Notes: generated from the letters alone by a model not told the origin. DNA of 64,000 bases from Telluribacter roseus (GCF_017355915.2 NZ_JAFEUV020000011.1:1-64000); one strand, 5' to 3'. Shown: positions 35,820 to 45,052, counted from the stretch's first letter. Numbers and translations are program-made.

Positions 35820-37514
35820 ATGAAAAAGAAGATTTTATACGCAGCAGCCCTTTGCCTCACGATGTTCGTGTCGCAGGGATGTCAGGACTACCTGGAGCAG
35901 GTTCCGCTGGATGCTCCCGCCACCGGGCAGTTCTTCAATAACGAAACCGAAATGAATGCGGCGCTCAACGCCATCTATAAGTCAGCTTACTGGAATACGG
36001 GTAATACGGCCTATCAGTCTATCATGGACGGCTGGACGGATATTGCCCTGCTGCGGGCGGTAGAGCTGGGCGAGGGTAACTTCGACGTATTTAATGCGCA
36101 CTCGGCGGCTATATGGCGGCTGGCCTATACGACTATTCAACGCTCCAACACCATGCTGGATGGTATGGCGAAAGGGAAAGATCAGGTACCGGCCGCAACC
36201 TACAACCGGCTGGAGGCCGAAGCCCGCGTACTTAGGGCCTGGTCGTACTTCTACCTCACCTTTATGTTCGGCGAAGCTCCTCTGATCACCAAGCCCCTGA
36301 CACCGGATGAGTTCTACACCCAGAAGCGTACTCCCAAAGCCGAGCTGATCAAGTTTATCTACGATGAGCTGGATGCCGCTGCAAACGTACTGGCGTGGGC
36401 ACCTACCCAGCGGGGCCGGGTCAGCAAAGCAGTAGCCTTGGGTATCAAATCGAGAGCTGCGCTTTACAACAAGGAGTACGCCCTGGCCGCCAGTACCGCT
36501 AAGCAGGTCATTGATGGCGCCGGACTTGACCTGAACCCTAACTTCGGTGACCTCTTTACCCGGGTTGGGCAGGCTCCCAACGCCGGAAAGGAAATCATGT
36601 GGGAGATCCTGTATTCTGATGCTGATCCTAACAATACCAACTGGCTGCCCCTGGGTAGTATATCCCGGGCGGCCGGAGGTCAGTCGGGTCGTTTCCCGCA
36701 GCAGCGCCTGGTGGATATGTTCGAGGCCAAAGACGGAAAGCGTATTGACGAGTCGGCGGTATACGATCCCCAAAACCCGCGTCTCAACCGCGACCTGCGC
36801 CTCAAGTATACGGTGGCCATGCCCGGTGATACCATCAGCATGAACCTGGCAACGGTAGTGTACGACATCTACAAACCAACTACCTCGTTCCGAAATGCGG
36901 ATGGTACCTGGACTACCCGCGCCAACGCCGATTATGACAATGCCTTCGGCCCCGCCAAGAGTGGAGTAGGTCTGCTATGGGCCAAGTACACCCAGACCAA
37001 CGAGAATGCCTTCCAGGCCCGGGTTAACTTTATCCTGATGCGTTACGCCGAGATACTGCTGACCTACGCCGAGGCCAAGATTGAGCTGGGGGAGCTGGAT
37101 GCATCGGTGATCAACGCGATCAACAAGGTCAGAAGAAGAGCCAAACAGCCCGAAGTACCTGCCGCTATTCAGAACGATCAGAATGAGCTGCGTGAGCTGA
37201 TCCGCCGTGAGCGCGTGGCTGAGCTGGCCAAAGAGGGCTTCCGCTGGTTTGACATACGCCGCTGGGAAATTGCCGATATCGTCATGCCTCAGCAGGTAAT
37301 GGGTATCGCCAAGAATCCGGCTACTATGCCTCCGGTACCTAATTTCAAGAAGACGGCCAAGCACGACCTGAACAGCATACCTACCTATGAAGGGCAGGAA
37401 AGCCTGCGCATGGTGCGGGAGAACCGTTTCTGGTACCCCAAGCTCATGTTGCTGCCGGTGCCTCAGGCCGAGCGGGATATTAACCCCGGACTTACCCAAA
37501 ATCCGGATTGGTAA
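35820..37514 (+). CDS. SusD/RagB-family outer-membrane nutrient-binding lipoprotein
   Basis: A 564-residue lipoprotein with lipobox Cys near residue 21 (FVSQGCQDYLEQVPLDAP), TPR-like repeats, and the C-terminal RagB region (LIRRERVAELAKEGFRWFDIRRW). It is the partner of the SusC encoded 5 bp upstream and binds the ligand at the cell surface. A clear Rho-independent terminator follows, so it ends the transcription unit. It differs strongly from the other SusD in the window, which suggests another ligand. Confidence 0.95.
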   Translation: MKKKILYAAALCLTMFVSQGCQDYLEQVPLDAPATGQFFNNETEMNAALNAIYKSAYWNTGNTAYQSIMDGWTDIALLRAVELGEGNFDVFNAHSAAIWRLAYTTIQRSNTMLDGMAKGKDQVPAATYNRLEAEARVLRAWSYFYLTFMFGEAPLITKPLTPDEFYTQKRTPKAELIKFIYDELDAAANVLAWAPTQRGRVSKAVALGIKSRAALYNKEYALAASTAKQVIDGAGLDLNPNFGDLFTRVGQAPNAGKEIMWEILYSDADPNNTNWLPLGSISRAAGGQSGRFPQQRLVDMFEAKDGKRIDESAVYDPQNPRLNRDLRLKYTVAMPGDTISMNLATVVYDIYKPTTSFRNADGTWTTRANADYDNAFGPAKSGVGLLWAKYTQTNENAFQARVNFILMRYAEILLTYAEAKIELGELDASVINAINKVRRRAKQPEVPAAIQNDQNELRELIRRERVAELAKEGFRWFDIRRWEIADIVMPQQVMGIAKNPATMPPVPNFKKTAKHDLNSIPTYEGQESLRMVRENRFWYPKLMLLPVPQAERDINPGLTQNPDW

Positions 37515-37537
37515 TAGTGAAGTATAATTGAATATAA

Positions 37538-37575
37538 ATACCTTCACCTTCGCTTGTAAGGTGAAGGTATGTTTT
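37538..37575 (+). terminator. Rho-independent terminator after susD
   Basis: Arms 37538-37550 and 37558-37570 form a perfect 13-bp stem with a 7-base loop, followed by GTTTTT. It lies between susD and the FAD oxidoreductase gene, only about 25 bp before the latter, so that gene is either expressed by read-through or from a promoter overlapping the hairpin. Confidence 0.8.
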
Positions 37576-37595
37576 TATAACTAGTGACATCATCC

Positions 37596-39323
37596 ATGAA
37601 ACGTAGAAACTTTATTGAATTGGTATCGTCCGGTGGAGGTATGCTTGCCGCAGGGTCGTTACTACCCTCTTCTGCCCTGGCAGAAAGTATAGAGAAAGCC
37701 GGTAGTCCTACTGCTGCCCGGGCTCGTGAGCTCAAAGCCGATGTGGTGGTAGCCGGGGGGGGGCTGGGGGGATTTGCGGCGGCGCTGGCTTCCCTGCGCA
37801 ACGGCCTGACGGTAATACTCACCGAAGAGACCGACTGGATCGGCGGGCAGATCACGCAGCAGGGAGTACCCCCCGATGAGCACCAGTGGATCGAAACCCA
37901 CGGCGCGCCTCAGTCGTACCGCGACTACCGCAATGCCGTCCGAGACTACTACCGGAAGTACTACCCACTGACGGATGAGGCCCGGGCTCGCAAAAACCTG
38001 AATCCGGGTGATGGCTCAGTTTCCCGCATCTGCCACGAGCCGCGCGTAGCGCTGGCGGTACTGATGGACACGCTCGCTCCCTACCTGAGTAGTGGTAAGC
38101 TAACCCTGCTGCTCGAGCACAAGGTTACAGCAGCCGACGTAACGGGTGATAAGGTAAGGGCGCTGAAAGTCCTGAACCGCCGCAGTGGCAATGAAGTAGT
38201 ACTGACGGCTCCGTATTTTGTGGATGCGACCGAACTGGGTGATCTGCTTCCCCTGACGAAGACGGAGTTCGTGACGGGTACTGAATCCAAAAAAGAAACC
38301 GGCGAACTGCACGCTCCCGAGGTAGGTAACCCCCTGAACAACCAGGCTTTCACCATGTGCTACGCCATTGACTACGTAAAAGGCGAAAACCACGTCATTG
38401 ATAAGCCCAAAGAGTATAGTTTCTGGCGGAACTTCGTGCCCAAAATGACCCCCGCCTGGTCGGGCCGGATGCTGGACCTTTCCTACTCCAACCCGCGTAC
38501 GCTGGAGCCCAAAGCGCTGGGCTTCCACCCGGAAGGCATCAAGACCAACGCTGACCTGAACCTGTGGAACTACCGGAAGATCATCAACAAGAACAACTTT
38601 AATCCCGGTACCTACCCCGGCGATATTACCATCGTCAACTGGCCCCAGAACGACTACGTACTGGGCAACATCGTAGAGGTAAGCGATAAGGAATTCAACA
38701 AACACGTAGACCGGGCCAAGCAGCAGAGCCTGTCGCTCCTGTACTGGCTGCAGACCGAGGCACCACGTCCCGATGGGGGCCAGGGATGGGCGGGGCTGCG
38801 CCTGCGCAACGATATCATGGGCACCGAAGATGGCCTGGCCAAATACCCCTACGTACGCGAAGCCCGCCGGATCAAAGCACTCTTTACGGTACTGGAAGAG
38901 CACGTAGGAGCCGAAAACCGGGCGATGATCACCGGCAAGAAAACCGGCAATACCTCCGCTGAGTTCTACGACAGCGTGGGGGTAGGGTACTACCACATCG
39001 ACCTCCACCCGAGCTCGATGGGAGTCAATTACGTCGACTTTGGCTCGCTGCCTTTCCAGATTCCGCTGGGTTCGCTCATTCCACAAAGGGTAGAAAACCT
39101 CCTGCCTGCCAACAAGAACATCGGTACCACCCACATCACCAACGGATGCTTCCGTCTGCACCCGGTGGAGTGGAGTATTGGTGAAGCAGTAGGAATGCTG
39201 GTTGCTCATTCTTTGAAGAACAATGTGATACCCCGGGCGGTACGGGAAGACAAGCAAAAACTTGCGGAGTTTCAGCGGGTAGTACGTGCGCAGGGCGTAG
39301 AGACCCAGTGGCCGCAATCATAA
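37596..39323 (+). CDS. Exported FAD-dependent oxidoreductase (FAD_oxidored family)
   Basis: About 575 residues from the ATG at 37596 (a GTG lies four codons earlier). The N-terminus has a Tat-like start (MKRRNFIELVSSGGGMLAAG). A Rossmann FAD motif, VVVAGGGLGGFAAALAS, lies at about 48-64, followed by EETDWIGGQITQQG typical of PF12831 proteins, where the cofactor binds. The C-terminal part has the second FAD contact (NKNIGTTHITNGCFRLHPVEWSIGEAVG). Members of this group lie in Bacteroidota carbohydrate loci and are thought to oxidise sugars or related compounds; the substrate is not known. It follows susD after a terminator. Confidence 0.88.
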   Translation: MKRRNFIELVSSGGGMLAAGSLLPSSALAESIEKAGSPTAARARELKADVVVAGGGLGGFAAALASLRNGLTVILTEETDWIGGQITQQGVPPDEHQWIETHGAPQSYRDYRNAVRDYYRKYYPLTDEARARKNLNPGDGSVSRICHEPRVALAVLMDTLAPYLSSGKLTLLLEHKVTAADVTGDKVRALKVLNRRSGNEVVLTAPYFVDATELGDLLPLTKTEFVTGTESKKETGELHAPEVGNPLNNQAFTMCYAIDYVKGENHVIDKPKEYSFWRNFVPKMTPAWSGRMLDLSYSNPRTLEPKALGFHPEGIKTNADLNLWNYRKIINKNNFNPGTYPGDITIVNWPQNDYVLGNIVEVSDKEFNKHVDRAKQQSLSLLYWLQTEAPRPDGGQGWAGLRLRNDIMGTEDGLAKYPYVREARRIKALFTVLEEHVGAENRAMITGKKTGNTSAEFYDSVGVGYYHIDLHPSSMGVNYVDFGSLPFQIPLGSLIPQRVENLLPANKNIGTTHITNGCFRLHPVEWSIGEAVGMLVAHSLKNNVIPRAVREDKQKLAEFQRVVRAQGVETQWPQS

Positions 39324-39352
39324 CTACTGTTTACAGGAAACGTACTCGTAGC

Positions 39353-39393
39353 AAAGCTGGCTGGATGTCCGATTGGGGTGGTCCAGCCAGTTT
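39353..39393 (+). terminator. Terminator hairpin after the FAD oxidoreductase
   Basis: CTGGCTGGA (39357-39365) pairs with TCCAGCCAG (39382-39390), extended by A-T pairs on the outside, followed by TTTAGTAG. It is about 30 bp after the stop codon. The T-run is short. Confidence 0.6.
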
Positions 39394-39534
39394 AGTAGCG
39401 GCTCAGCCGTACCTTTACATCATGTGTCATGGAGTAACTATCCATTTATTAATACAAAGTTCTTTTTAGTTACTTTTTATTAGATAGTATTAGTATAAAC
39501 TTTGTATAAAAAATGCCTGATCCGGCACTTGTTA

Positions 39535-39566
39535 TTGATAAATGTTGGAATAAGTAAGTATGTTTG
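39535..39566 (+). promoter_or_regulatory. Bacteroidota-type promoter of the ROK regulator
   Basis: TATGTTTG (39559-39566) is an exact match to the Bacteroidota -7 consensus TAnnTTTG. A TTG at 39535-39537 lies 21 bp upstream and fits the -33 element. The start codon follows 22 bp downstream, giving a short leader. Confidence 0.55.
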
Positions 39567-39588
39567 AATAAAATGTAAAGGTTATTGT

Positions 39589-40794
39589 ATGAACAAGACT
39601 AGTAGCGTACCCGTAGTTGCTCAAAGACAGAATAATTTAAAAAAATCAGTGTTGGGTTTTTTCGCTACGAACGGTAATGCCACCATACCAGATCTTTCTA
39701 AAGAACTCAATTTTAGTGTACCCAAAATCACTTCGCTTGTCAATGAACTGATTCAGGACAGCCTGATTCAGGACTATGGCAAAGTGGATTCGACGGGAGG
39801 GCGTCGGCCTAATCTATACGGGCTGATCCCGGATTCGGCATTTTTTATAGGCGTCGAAGTAAAGCAGAGTCACATCAATATCGGTTTGTCGAATCTCCAG
39901 TGCGAACTGGTAAGAGTAACCGAAGAAATAGAATACAAGCTGGATAATACCCAGGAGTCGCTGGACAGCCTTTGTGAGGCCATCGTCCAGTTTATCGGCG
40001 GCCTTACGATAAATAAGGCAAACATACTGGGCATTGGTATCAACCTGTCGGGACGTATCAACTACAAGACCGGGCACAGCTACAGCTTTTTCCATTTTGA
40101 CGAGCGTCCGCTCAGCCAGATCATCGAGAGCAAAGTAGGTATACCCGTATTCCTGGAGAATGATTCCAGGGCGATGGCCTACGGGGAGTTTTGTATGGGG
40201 GTAGTCAAGGATGAAAAGAACGTACTGTACCTGAACCTGGGCTATGGTATTGCGGTGGGCATTATGCTCAATGGCCAGCTCTACTACGGCAAGTCCGGCT
40301 ACGCGGGCGAATTTGGGCACATGCCCCTCTTTGATAATGAGCAGATCTGCCACTGCGGGAAGAAAGGCTGCCTGGAAACCGAAGCCTCAGGCTGGGCGCT
40401 GACCCGTATGTTCCGCGAGAAGCTCCTGGAAGGCTCTTCTTCGGTACTATCGCTCAAAAATATAGCCCCCGAAGACGTAGTGATGGAAGATATCATCTGG
40501 GCCGCCAAGAACGATGACGTATTAGCCATTGAGCTTATTGCCAAAATAGGTGAAAAGCTGGGGCGAGGTATAGCGCTGCTGATCAACCTGTTTAACCCGG
40601 AGCTGGTCGTACTGGGCGGAAGCCTCGCTACGACCGAAGATTACCTGCGCCTGCCGATCAAAACTGCCATCAATAAGTACTCGCTTAGCCTGGTAAACAA
40701 CGATACCGATCTTAAAATGTCGAAGCTGGGCGAACGGGCCGGCATCATAGGTGCCTGCTTACTGGTACGTAACCGCCTCTGGGCTTTGTTATAG
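39589..40794 (+). CDS. ROK-family transcriptional regulator with N-terminal winged helix
   Basis: A 401-residue protein with a DNA-binding winged helix (about 15-85, ATIPDLSKELNFSVPKITSL) and a ROK sugar-sensing domain (about 85-395). The ROK zinc motif CHCGKKGCLE is complete (about 251-260), and the ENDSRA segment with catalytic-type Asp is kept. The N-terminal ATP motif DxGxT is changed (GVEVKQS), so kinase activity is unlikely. The expected role is an Mlc/NagC/XylR-like repressor that senses a sugar from this locus. Its own promoter and a downstream hairpin separate it from neighbours. Confidence 0.92.
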   Translation: MNKTSSVPVVAQRQNNLKKSVLGFFATNGNATIPDLSKELNFSVPKITSLVNELIQDSLIQDYGKVDSTGGRRPNLYGLIPDSAFFIGVEVKQSHINIGLSNLQCELVRVTEEIEYKLDNTQESLDSLCEAIVQFIGGLTINKANILGIGINLSGRINYKTGHSYSFFHFDERPLSQIIESKVGIPVFLENDSRAMAYGEFCMGVVKDEKNVLYLNLGYGIAVGIMLNGQLYYGKSGYAGEFGHMPLFDNEQICHCGKKGCLETEASGWALTRMFREKLLEGSSSVLSLKNIAPEDVVMEDIIWAAKNDDVLAIELIAKIGEKLGRGIALLINLFNPELVVLGGSLATTEDYLRLPIKTAINKYSLSLVNNDTDLKMSKLGERAGIIGACLLVRNRLWALL

Positions 40795-40819
40795 ATATTA
40801 GCTATCTACCTTATCGTAT

Positions 40820-40855
40820 ACAAGTGCTTTTCTCAATCAAAAGAAAGGTACTTGT
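40820..40855 (+). promoter_or_regulatory. 14-bp RNA hairpin before the propeller-cytochrome gene
   Basis: Arms 40820-40833 and 40842-40855 pair over all 14 positions if two G-U pairs are allowed, with an 8-base loop. No T-run follows. It lies in the 83-bp gap, 22 bp upstream of the next ATG. The G-U pairs form only in plus-strand RNA, which favours an RNA element (attenuator or leader structure). Confidence 0.45.
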
Positions 40856-40877
40856 GTACTTAACATTATAAGTACTC

Positions 40878-43562
40878 ATGTCTACTAAACTCTTAAACCT
40901 GGTGGTGGGAGGAGGGCTTCTGCTTGCTTCTTTCACCGCTCCTCAGAAACCCTTATCCTCCTTACCCCTTTCGATAGAAGCCATCCCCGACAGCAGCCGA
41001 TTCACCCACATGATGCTGGCGCAGGGACTGGATGAACCCATGGAAATGGCCATCCTGCCCAACCTGAACGTGGTGATCGTAGAGCGGAAGGGGGGCGTAC
41101 GCATGTACGATGCGCAGGAAAAGCAGCTCAAGACCCTGGCCCACCTCAACGTTTTCAGCGGTATCGAAGACGGACTGCTTGGAGTTGCCATTGACCCTGA
41201 TTATACGAATAATAGCTGGATCTACTTCTTTTACGGAGTGGGGGGCGATAAGGCAATTACCCGCCTCTCCCGGATGGAACTTCGGGGGGATCAGCTGTTG
41301 CAGTCTACCGAGAAAGTACTGCTTGAATTTCCTACCCAGCGCAAGTACTGTTGCCATTCGGCGGGGTACCTGCGGTTTGATACCAACGGCAATCTATTCA
41401 TCTCGACCGGGGACAATACCAACGCCGAGGAAACTGAGGGCTATACCCCGGTAGACGAGCGTCCCGGTCGTGAACTGTCCGATGACCAGGCTACTGCCGC
41501 CAACACCAATGACCTGCGGGGTAAGATTCTCCGGATCAAGCCCCAGCCGGATGGTAGCTATTCGATACCAGATGGTAACCTGTTTCCGAAGGATGGGAGC
41601 AAAGGCCGCCCTGAGATCTACATCATGGGTAGCCGTAATCCCTTCCGGGTATCCATCGATCCCAAGAACGGGTACGTATATTGGGGAGATGTAGGCCCTG
41701 ATACCAAAGTGCCTTCGGTCGATGGCGGTGTAATGAGTTTTGATGAGATCAACCAGGCTCGTAAGCCCGGCTTCTTCGGCTGGCCCTACTTCCTGGGTAA
41801 CAATGAAGCCTTTCCCAAGTACGATTTCGCAACCAAGAAAGAGGGACCCAGGAAAGATCCGCTTCGCCCAATCAATGACTCGCCCAATAACACGGGGATC
41901 CGGGAGCTTCCCCCCGCGCAGCCTCCCATGATCTGGTACGCCAAGGGTGAATCGAAGCGCTTTCCGCTGGTAGGCAAGGGGGGAGCCAGTGCCATGGCCG
42001 GTCCGGTCTATTATAGCGACCTGTACCCCAATGCGCCCTACAAGCTACCCGACTACTACAACGGCAAGCTATTTATCTATGACTGGATCCGGAAGTGGAT
42101 CATGGCGGTTACGCTGGATGAAAACGGCAACTACGCGAGCATGGAGCCGTTCCTGCCCCACCTGCAGGTAGTAGCACCCATGGATATGCAGATTGCTCAC
42201 GACGGGGCGGTGTACCTGCTGGCCTACGGTACCAACTGGTTTGCCAAAAGTGCCGATGCCGGACTTATACGCGTGGAGTATACCGAAGGTAACCGTAATC
42301 CGCTTGCCTCTATCAAAGCCAGCCAACTCTACGGAGCCGCGCCTCTGACCGTGACACTATCCGGGGCTGATTCCAAAGACCATGATCCGGATGATAAGCT
42401 CTCTTTTGAATGGAAAATAGGTACTAAGAAGGTACAGGGGAAGGAAGTGAAGCATACCTTCACTAAACCAGGCGTATATGATGTGGCCCTTACCGCCGCT
42501 GATCAGCACGGTGGAATGGGGGTAGCCACAGTACAGATCAAGGTAGGTAATACCCCTCCCGATGCCCGTATCAGTACCAGTGCCAACCAGAGCTTCTACT
42601 GGGATAATACCGTACTGGATTACAAAGTAGCTATCAAAGATCCGGAGGACAAGCAGATTGATCCGGCTCGGGCAACGGTATCATTTACCTACCTGCCCTT
42701 TGGCAAGGATATAGCCAGCGCCGTTAGCGGAGCTACGCACGGAAATATCCAGCATGCTGAAGCCGAAAAACTATATGCCTCCCTGGACTGCCGTGCCTGC
42801 CATACGATGGACTCTAAGTCCATTGGTCCCAGCCTGAAAGATATCGCCAAACGCTACAACGGCAAAGCCGGTGCAGTTGAGGCACTGGTCGATAAGGTGA
42901 TCAAAGGAGGTAGCGGTAACTGGGGGGCTTATGCGATGTCGGCGCACCCCGACCTACCGGTCGAAGATTCCAAAGCCATTGTAAACTACATACTTTCTCT
43001 GGATGCCAAGCCCTCCAGTCTGCCGCTTAGTGGTAAGCTCAAGCTCACTGATCACGTTGGAAAGGGTAACGAAGGTGCCTACGTACTGCTGGCCAGCTAC
43101 CAGGATAAAGGGGCCAATGGCATAGAGCCTCTGACGGCGAGGACCCATATGGTACTTCGGAACCCCAAGGTCGAATTTGAAGATTACGAAGGGGGCAACG
43201 TGGGAGTTGTGATTGCTACCGAGATGACCGGTTTTATATCCTACATCCGCCGGGTCACTCCGGGGCGGTACGTCAGCTTCAACAAGATCGATCTAACGCA
43301 TATTAAGTCTATTACCTACCGGTTGCTGGAAGAAGGTACCGGCGGTACTCTGGAGGTACGACTGGGTAGGGTAGATGGGCCGCTGGTGAGCAGCCTGCAG
43401 ATACCGGCTGGGAAGGCCGCTGACTACACCAAAGGCTGGAAAGATAGGGTAGCTCCGGTGATGCCTACTAAAGGGGTACATGACCTGTACTTTGTCTTCA
43501 AAAACGAAAGCGGAGGGCAGAAAGAGATGTTCTTCCTGGACTGGATGCAGTTCAACAAGTAG
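40878..43562 (+). CDS. PQQ-type sugar dehydrogenase-like propeller with PKD, cytochrome c and C-terminal CBM-like domains
   Basis: An 894-residue exported protein. The order is signal peptide (about 1-20), a glucose/sorbosone-dehydrogenase propeller (about 40-470; EDGLLGVAIDPDY, GSRNPFRVSIDP), a PKD domain (about 475-560; ADSKDHDPDDKLSFEWKIGT), a linker sandwich, a cytochrome c domain (about 625-715) with CRACH at 638-642 and likely Met in YAMSAHP, and a beta-sandwich like CBM6 (about 745-894). Proteins of this architecture act outside the cytoplasm, probably oxidising a bound carbohydrate. The cytochrome is of a different subtype from those in the other two propeller proteins. A terminator follows. 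Confidence 0.9.
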   Translation: MSTKLLNLVVGGGLLLASFTAPQKPLSSLPLSIEAIPDSSRFTHMMLAQGLDEPMEMAILPNLNVVIVERKGGVRMYDAQEKQLKTLAHLNVFSGIEDGLLGVAIDPDYTNNSWIYFFYGVGGDKAITRLSRMELRGDQLLQSTEKVLLEFPTQRKYCCHSAGYLRFDTNGNLFISTGDNTNAEETEGYTPVDERPGRELSDDQATAANTNDLRGKILRIKPQPDGSYSIPDGNLFPKDGSKGRPEIYIMGSRNPFRVSIDPKNGYVYWGDVGPDTKVPSVDGGVMSFDEINQARKPGFFGWPYFLGNNEAFPKYDFATKKEGPRKDPLRPINDSPNNTGIRELPPAQPPMIWYAKGESKRFPLVGKGGASAMAGPVYYSDLYPNAPYKLPDYYNGKLFIYDWIRKWIMAVTLDENGNYASMEPFLPHLQVVAPMDMQIAHDGAVYLLAYGTNWFAKSADAGLIRVEYTEGNRNPLASIKASQLYGAAPLTVTLSGADSKDHDPDDKLSFEWKIGTKKVQGKEVKHTFTKPGVYDVALTAADQHGGMGVATVQIKVGNTPPDARISTSANQSFYWDNTVLDYKVAIKDPEDKQIDPARATVSFTYLPFGKDIASAVSGATHGNIQHAEAEKLYASLDCRACHTMDSKSIGPSLKDIAKRYNGKAGAVEALVDKVIKGGSGNWGAYAMSAHPDLPVEDSKAIVNYILSLDAKPSSLPLSGKLKLTDHVGKGNEGAYVLLASYQDKGANGIEPLTARTHMVLRNPKVEFEDYEGGNVGVVIATEMTGFISYIRRVTPGRYVSFNKIDLTHIKSITYRLLEEGTGGTLEVRLGRVDGPLVSSLQIPAGKAADYTKGWKDRVAPVMPTKGVHDLYFVFKNESGGQKEMFFLDWMQFNK

Positions 43563-43610
43563 TGGTGCTGAGTAAATAGTGATAAAGTACACCTATACGG
43601 TGTACGAAAT

Positions 43611-43670
43611 AAAAGGAGCCTCAACTCAGCGATCTGTACGATGCCGATCAGGAGTTTGGGGCTCCTTTTT
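43611..43670 (+). terminator. Rho-independent terminator of the dehydrogenase gene
   Basis: AAAAGGAGCC (43611-43620) pairs perfectly with GGCTCCTTTT (43660-43669), and the T-run is part of the stem end. A small extra palindrome (GTACACC 43587-43593 with GGTGTAC 43599-43605) precedes it. This closes the sugar locus. Confidence 0.75.
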
Positions 43671-43786
43671 GTTTTATTGAATTAACTGTGTGAGTCAACT
43701 CCTGTTGGAGTAGTTTGGTAGAACTTCTTGAATAGCTTGCTTGTAGTAAACAACCGGTACCACATCTATTAACTATCCTCTCTAAA

Positions 43787-44356
43787 ATGGAAAATGTCAT
43801 CAGGGGAATCAGGAAGTACTACCCGGTTTCAGATCGTTCCATTAGTCAATTGGCTCAAAATTTCAGGGAGCAGTATCTTCCCAAACACCACCTGCTGACC
43901 CGCGCCGGAGTCAGGGACCATTCCGTGTACTTTATTGAAAGCGGCTGTTCGCGTACCTACCTGCTCATTGATGGCAAGGAGATCACGAACTGGTTTAGCC
44001 GGGAGGGAGATATCACCTTTTCATCCAATGCGCTCTATCACCAGACTGCAGGGTTTGAGTACGTAGAGCTCTTGGAAGATTCTAAACTGTACGTCATTCC
44101 CATTGAATCACTCAATGAACTATATGAAACCAACATTGAGATAGCCAACTGGTCACGGGTAATACATCAGGAAGTACTGCTGAAGATGCAGACCCTGCGC
44201 ATAGATAGACTCTCCCTTTCCGCAAAAGAGCGGTACGACAAGTTTATCCAGGAGAACCCCGACCTGTTTCAGCGGGTGAACCTGGGGTACATAGCCTCTT
44301 ACCTGGGTATGACCCAGCAGTACCTGAGCAACCTGCGGGCGGACGTACGATTTTAA
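43787..44356 (+). CDS. Crp/Fnr-family transcriptional regulator
   Basis: A 189-residue protein with an N-terminal cNMP-binding-like jelly roll (about 20-115; DHSVYFIESGCSRTYLL) and a C-terminal winged helix (about 140-185; LGYIASYLGMTQQYLSNLR). It is of the short Bacteroidota type that usually lacks true cAMP contacts. The next gene, a sugar O-acetyltransferase, starts 81 bp downstream and may be its target. The effector is unknown. Confidence 0.9.
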   Translation: MENVIRGIRKYYPVSDRSISQLAQNFREQYLPKHHLLTRAGVRDHSVYFIESGCSRTYLLIDGKEITNWFSREGDITFSSNALYHQTAGFEYVELLEDSKLYVIPIESLNELYETNIEIANWSRVIHQEVLLKMQTLRIDRLSLSAKERYDKFIQENPDLFQRVNLGYIASYLGMTQQYLSNLRADVRF

Positions 44357-44437
44357 GATAGTTGAAAAGTATAGTAGCGCCAATTGCCTTTCTTTGTCCA
44401 CTGATGAAGAAATACGGATTCTTAACTACCTACCTTC

Positions 44438-45052
44438 ATGAAATCGGAGATACAGAAGTCCCTGGATGGTGAGCTCTTTAATACTTCAGACCGTGAGATT
44501 ACAGACATCATTCACCGAGCCAGGGCCCTGACCAGTACTTATAATGCCACCGCAAGTACTGATGCCGATACACGGCAACAGATCCTGTCCAAACTCTTTG
44601 GGAGTATGGGCCGAAACGTAAACATCGATACACCCTTTTACTGCGATTATGGACAGCACATCCATCTGGGCAGCAATGTGATCATCAACATCAACTGCAC
44701 CTTCGTTGACTGCAACACCATAGAGATTGGCAACAATGTCCTGATCGCCTCCAATGTCCAGATCTACACGGCCACGCATCCGGTAGAAACCGTGGAGAGA
44801 CTGGTGGAAGACTGGGATGAGGAATCCGGTGACCCCTACTTCCGTACCTACGCCTTACCCGTCAGGATAGAAGACAATGTATGGATCGGAGGAGGTACCA
44901 TCATCCTGCCGGGTGTTACTATTGGCAAAAATTCAGTAATAGGTGCCGGCAGCGTGGTAACCCGTTCTATCCCACCGGACACCGTTGCCTTTGGAAACCC
45001 ATGCCGGGAGTTTCGCAAAATCAATGGTAAAGCTGAGGAAGAACCTACTTAG
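44438..45052 (+). CDS. Maltose/galactoside O-acetyltransferase-like (left-handed beta-helix)
   Basis: A 204-residue enzyme with an N-terminal helical maltose-acetyltransferase cap (about 5-60) and hexapeptide repeats (about 65-190). The catalytic His is in TATHPVE (about 112), and the acetyl-CoA contact region is IGAGSVVTRSIPPDTVAFGNP. It transfers acetyl groups from acetyl-CoA to sugars, as in LacA/Maa. An insertion around 120-145 (EDWDEESGDPYFR) is somewhat acidic. Its 3' end overlaps the convergent thioredoxin gene by 8 bp. Confidence 0.92.
   Translation: MKSEIQKSLDGELFNTSDREITDIIHRARALTSTYNATASTDADTRQQILSKLFGSMGRNVNIDTPFYCDYGQHIHLGSNVIININCTFVDCNTIEIGNNVLIASNVQIYTATHPVETVERLVEDWDEESGDPYFRTYALPVRIEDNVWIGGGTIILPGVTIGKNSVIGAGSVVTRSIPPDTVAFGNPCREFRKINGKAEEEPT

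Noticed and set aside
4567-37514. The two SusC/SusD pairs as a recent duplication
   Set aside because: The SusC proteins differ in STN content and the SusD proteins differ strongly in length and sequence, so recent duplication is not supported.
38100-39317. Long open frame (about 405 codons) antisense to the FAD oxidoreductase gene
   Set aside because: It mirrors the codon structure of the sense gene, has no domain-like pattern and no plausible start context; the sense strand encodes a clear flavoprotein.
22513-40794. Sialic acid catabolism (NanA/NanE/NanT/NanK-like set)
   Set aside because: DHDPS-fold, AGE, MFS and ROK proteins superficially match, but the aldolase lacks the family loop, the ROK protein is a winged-helix regulator, and no sialidase is present.
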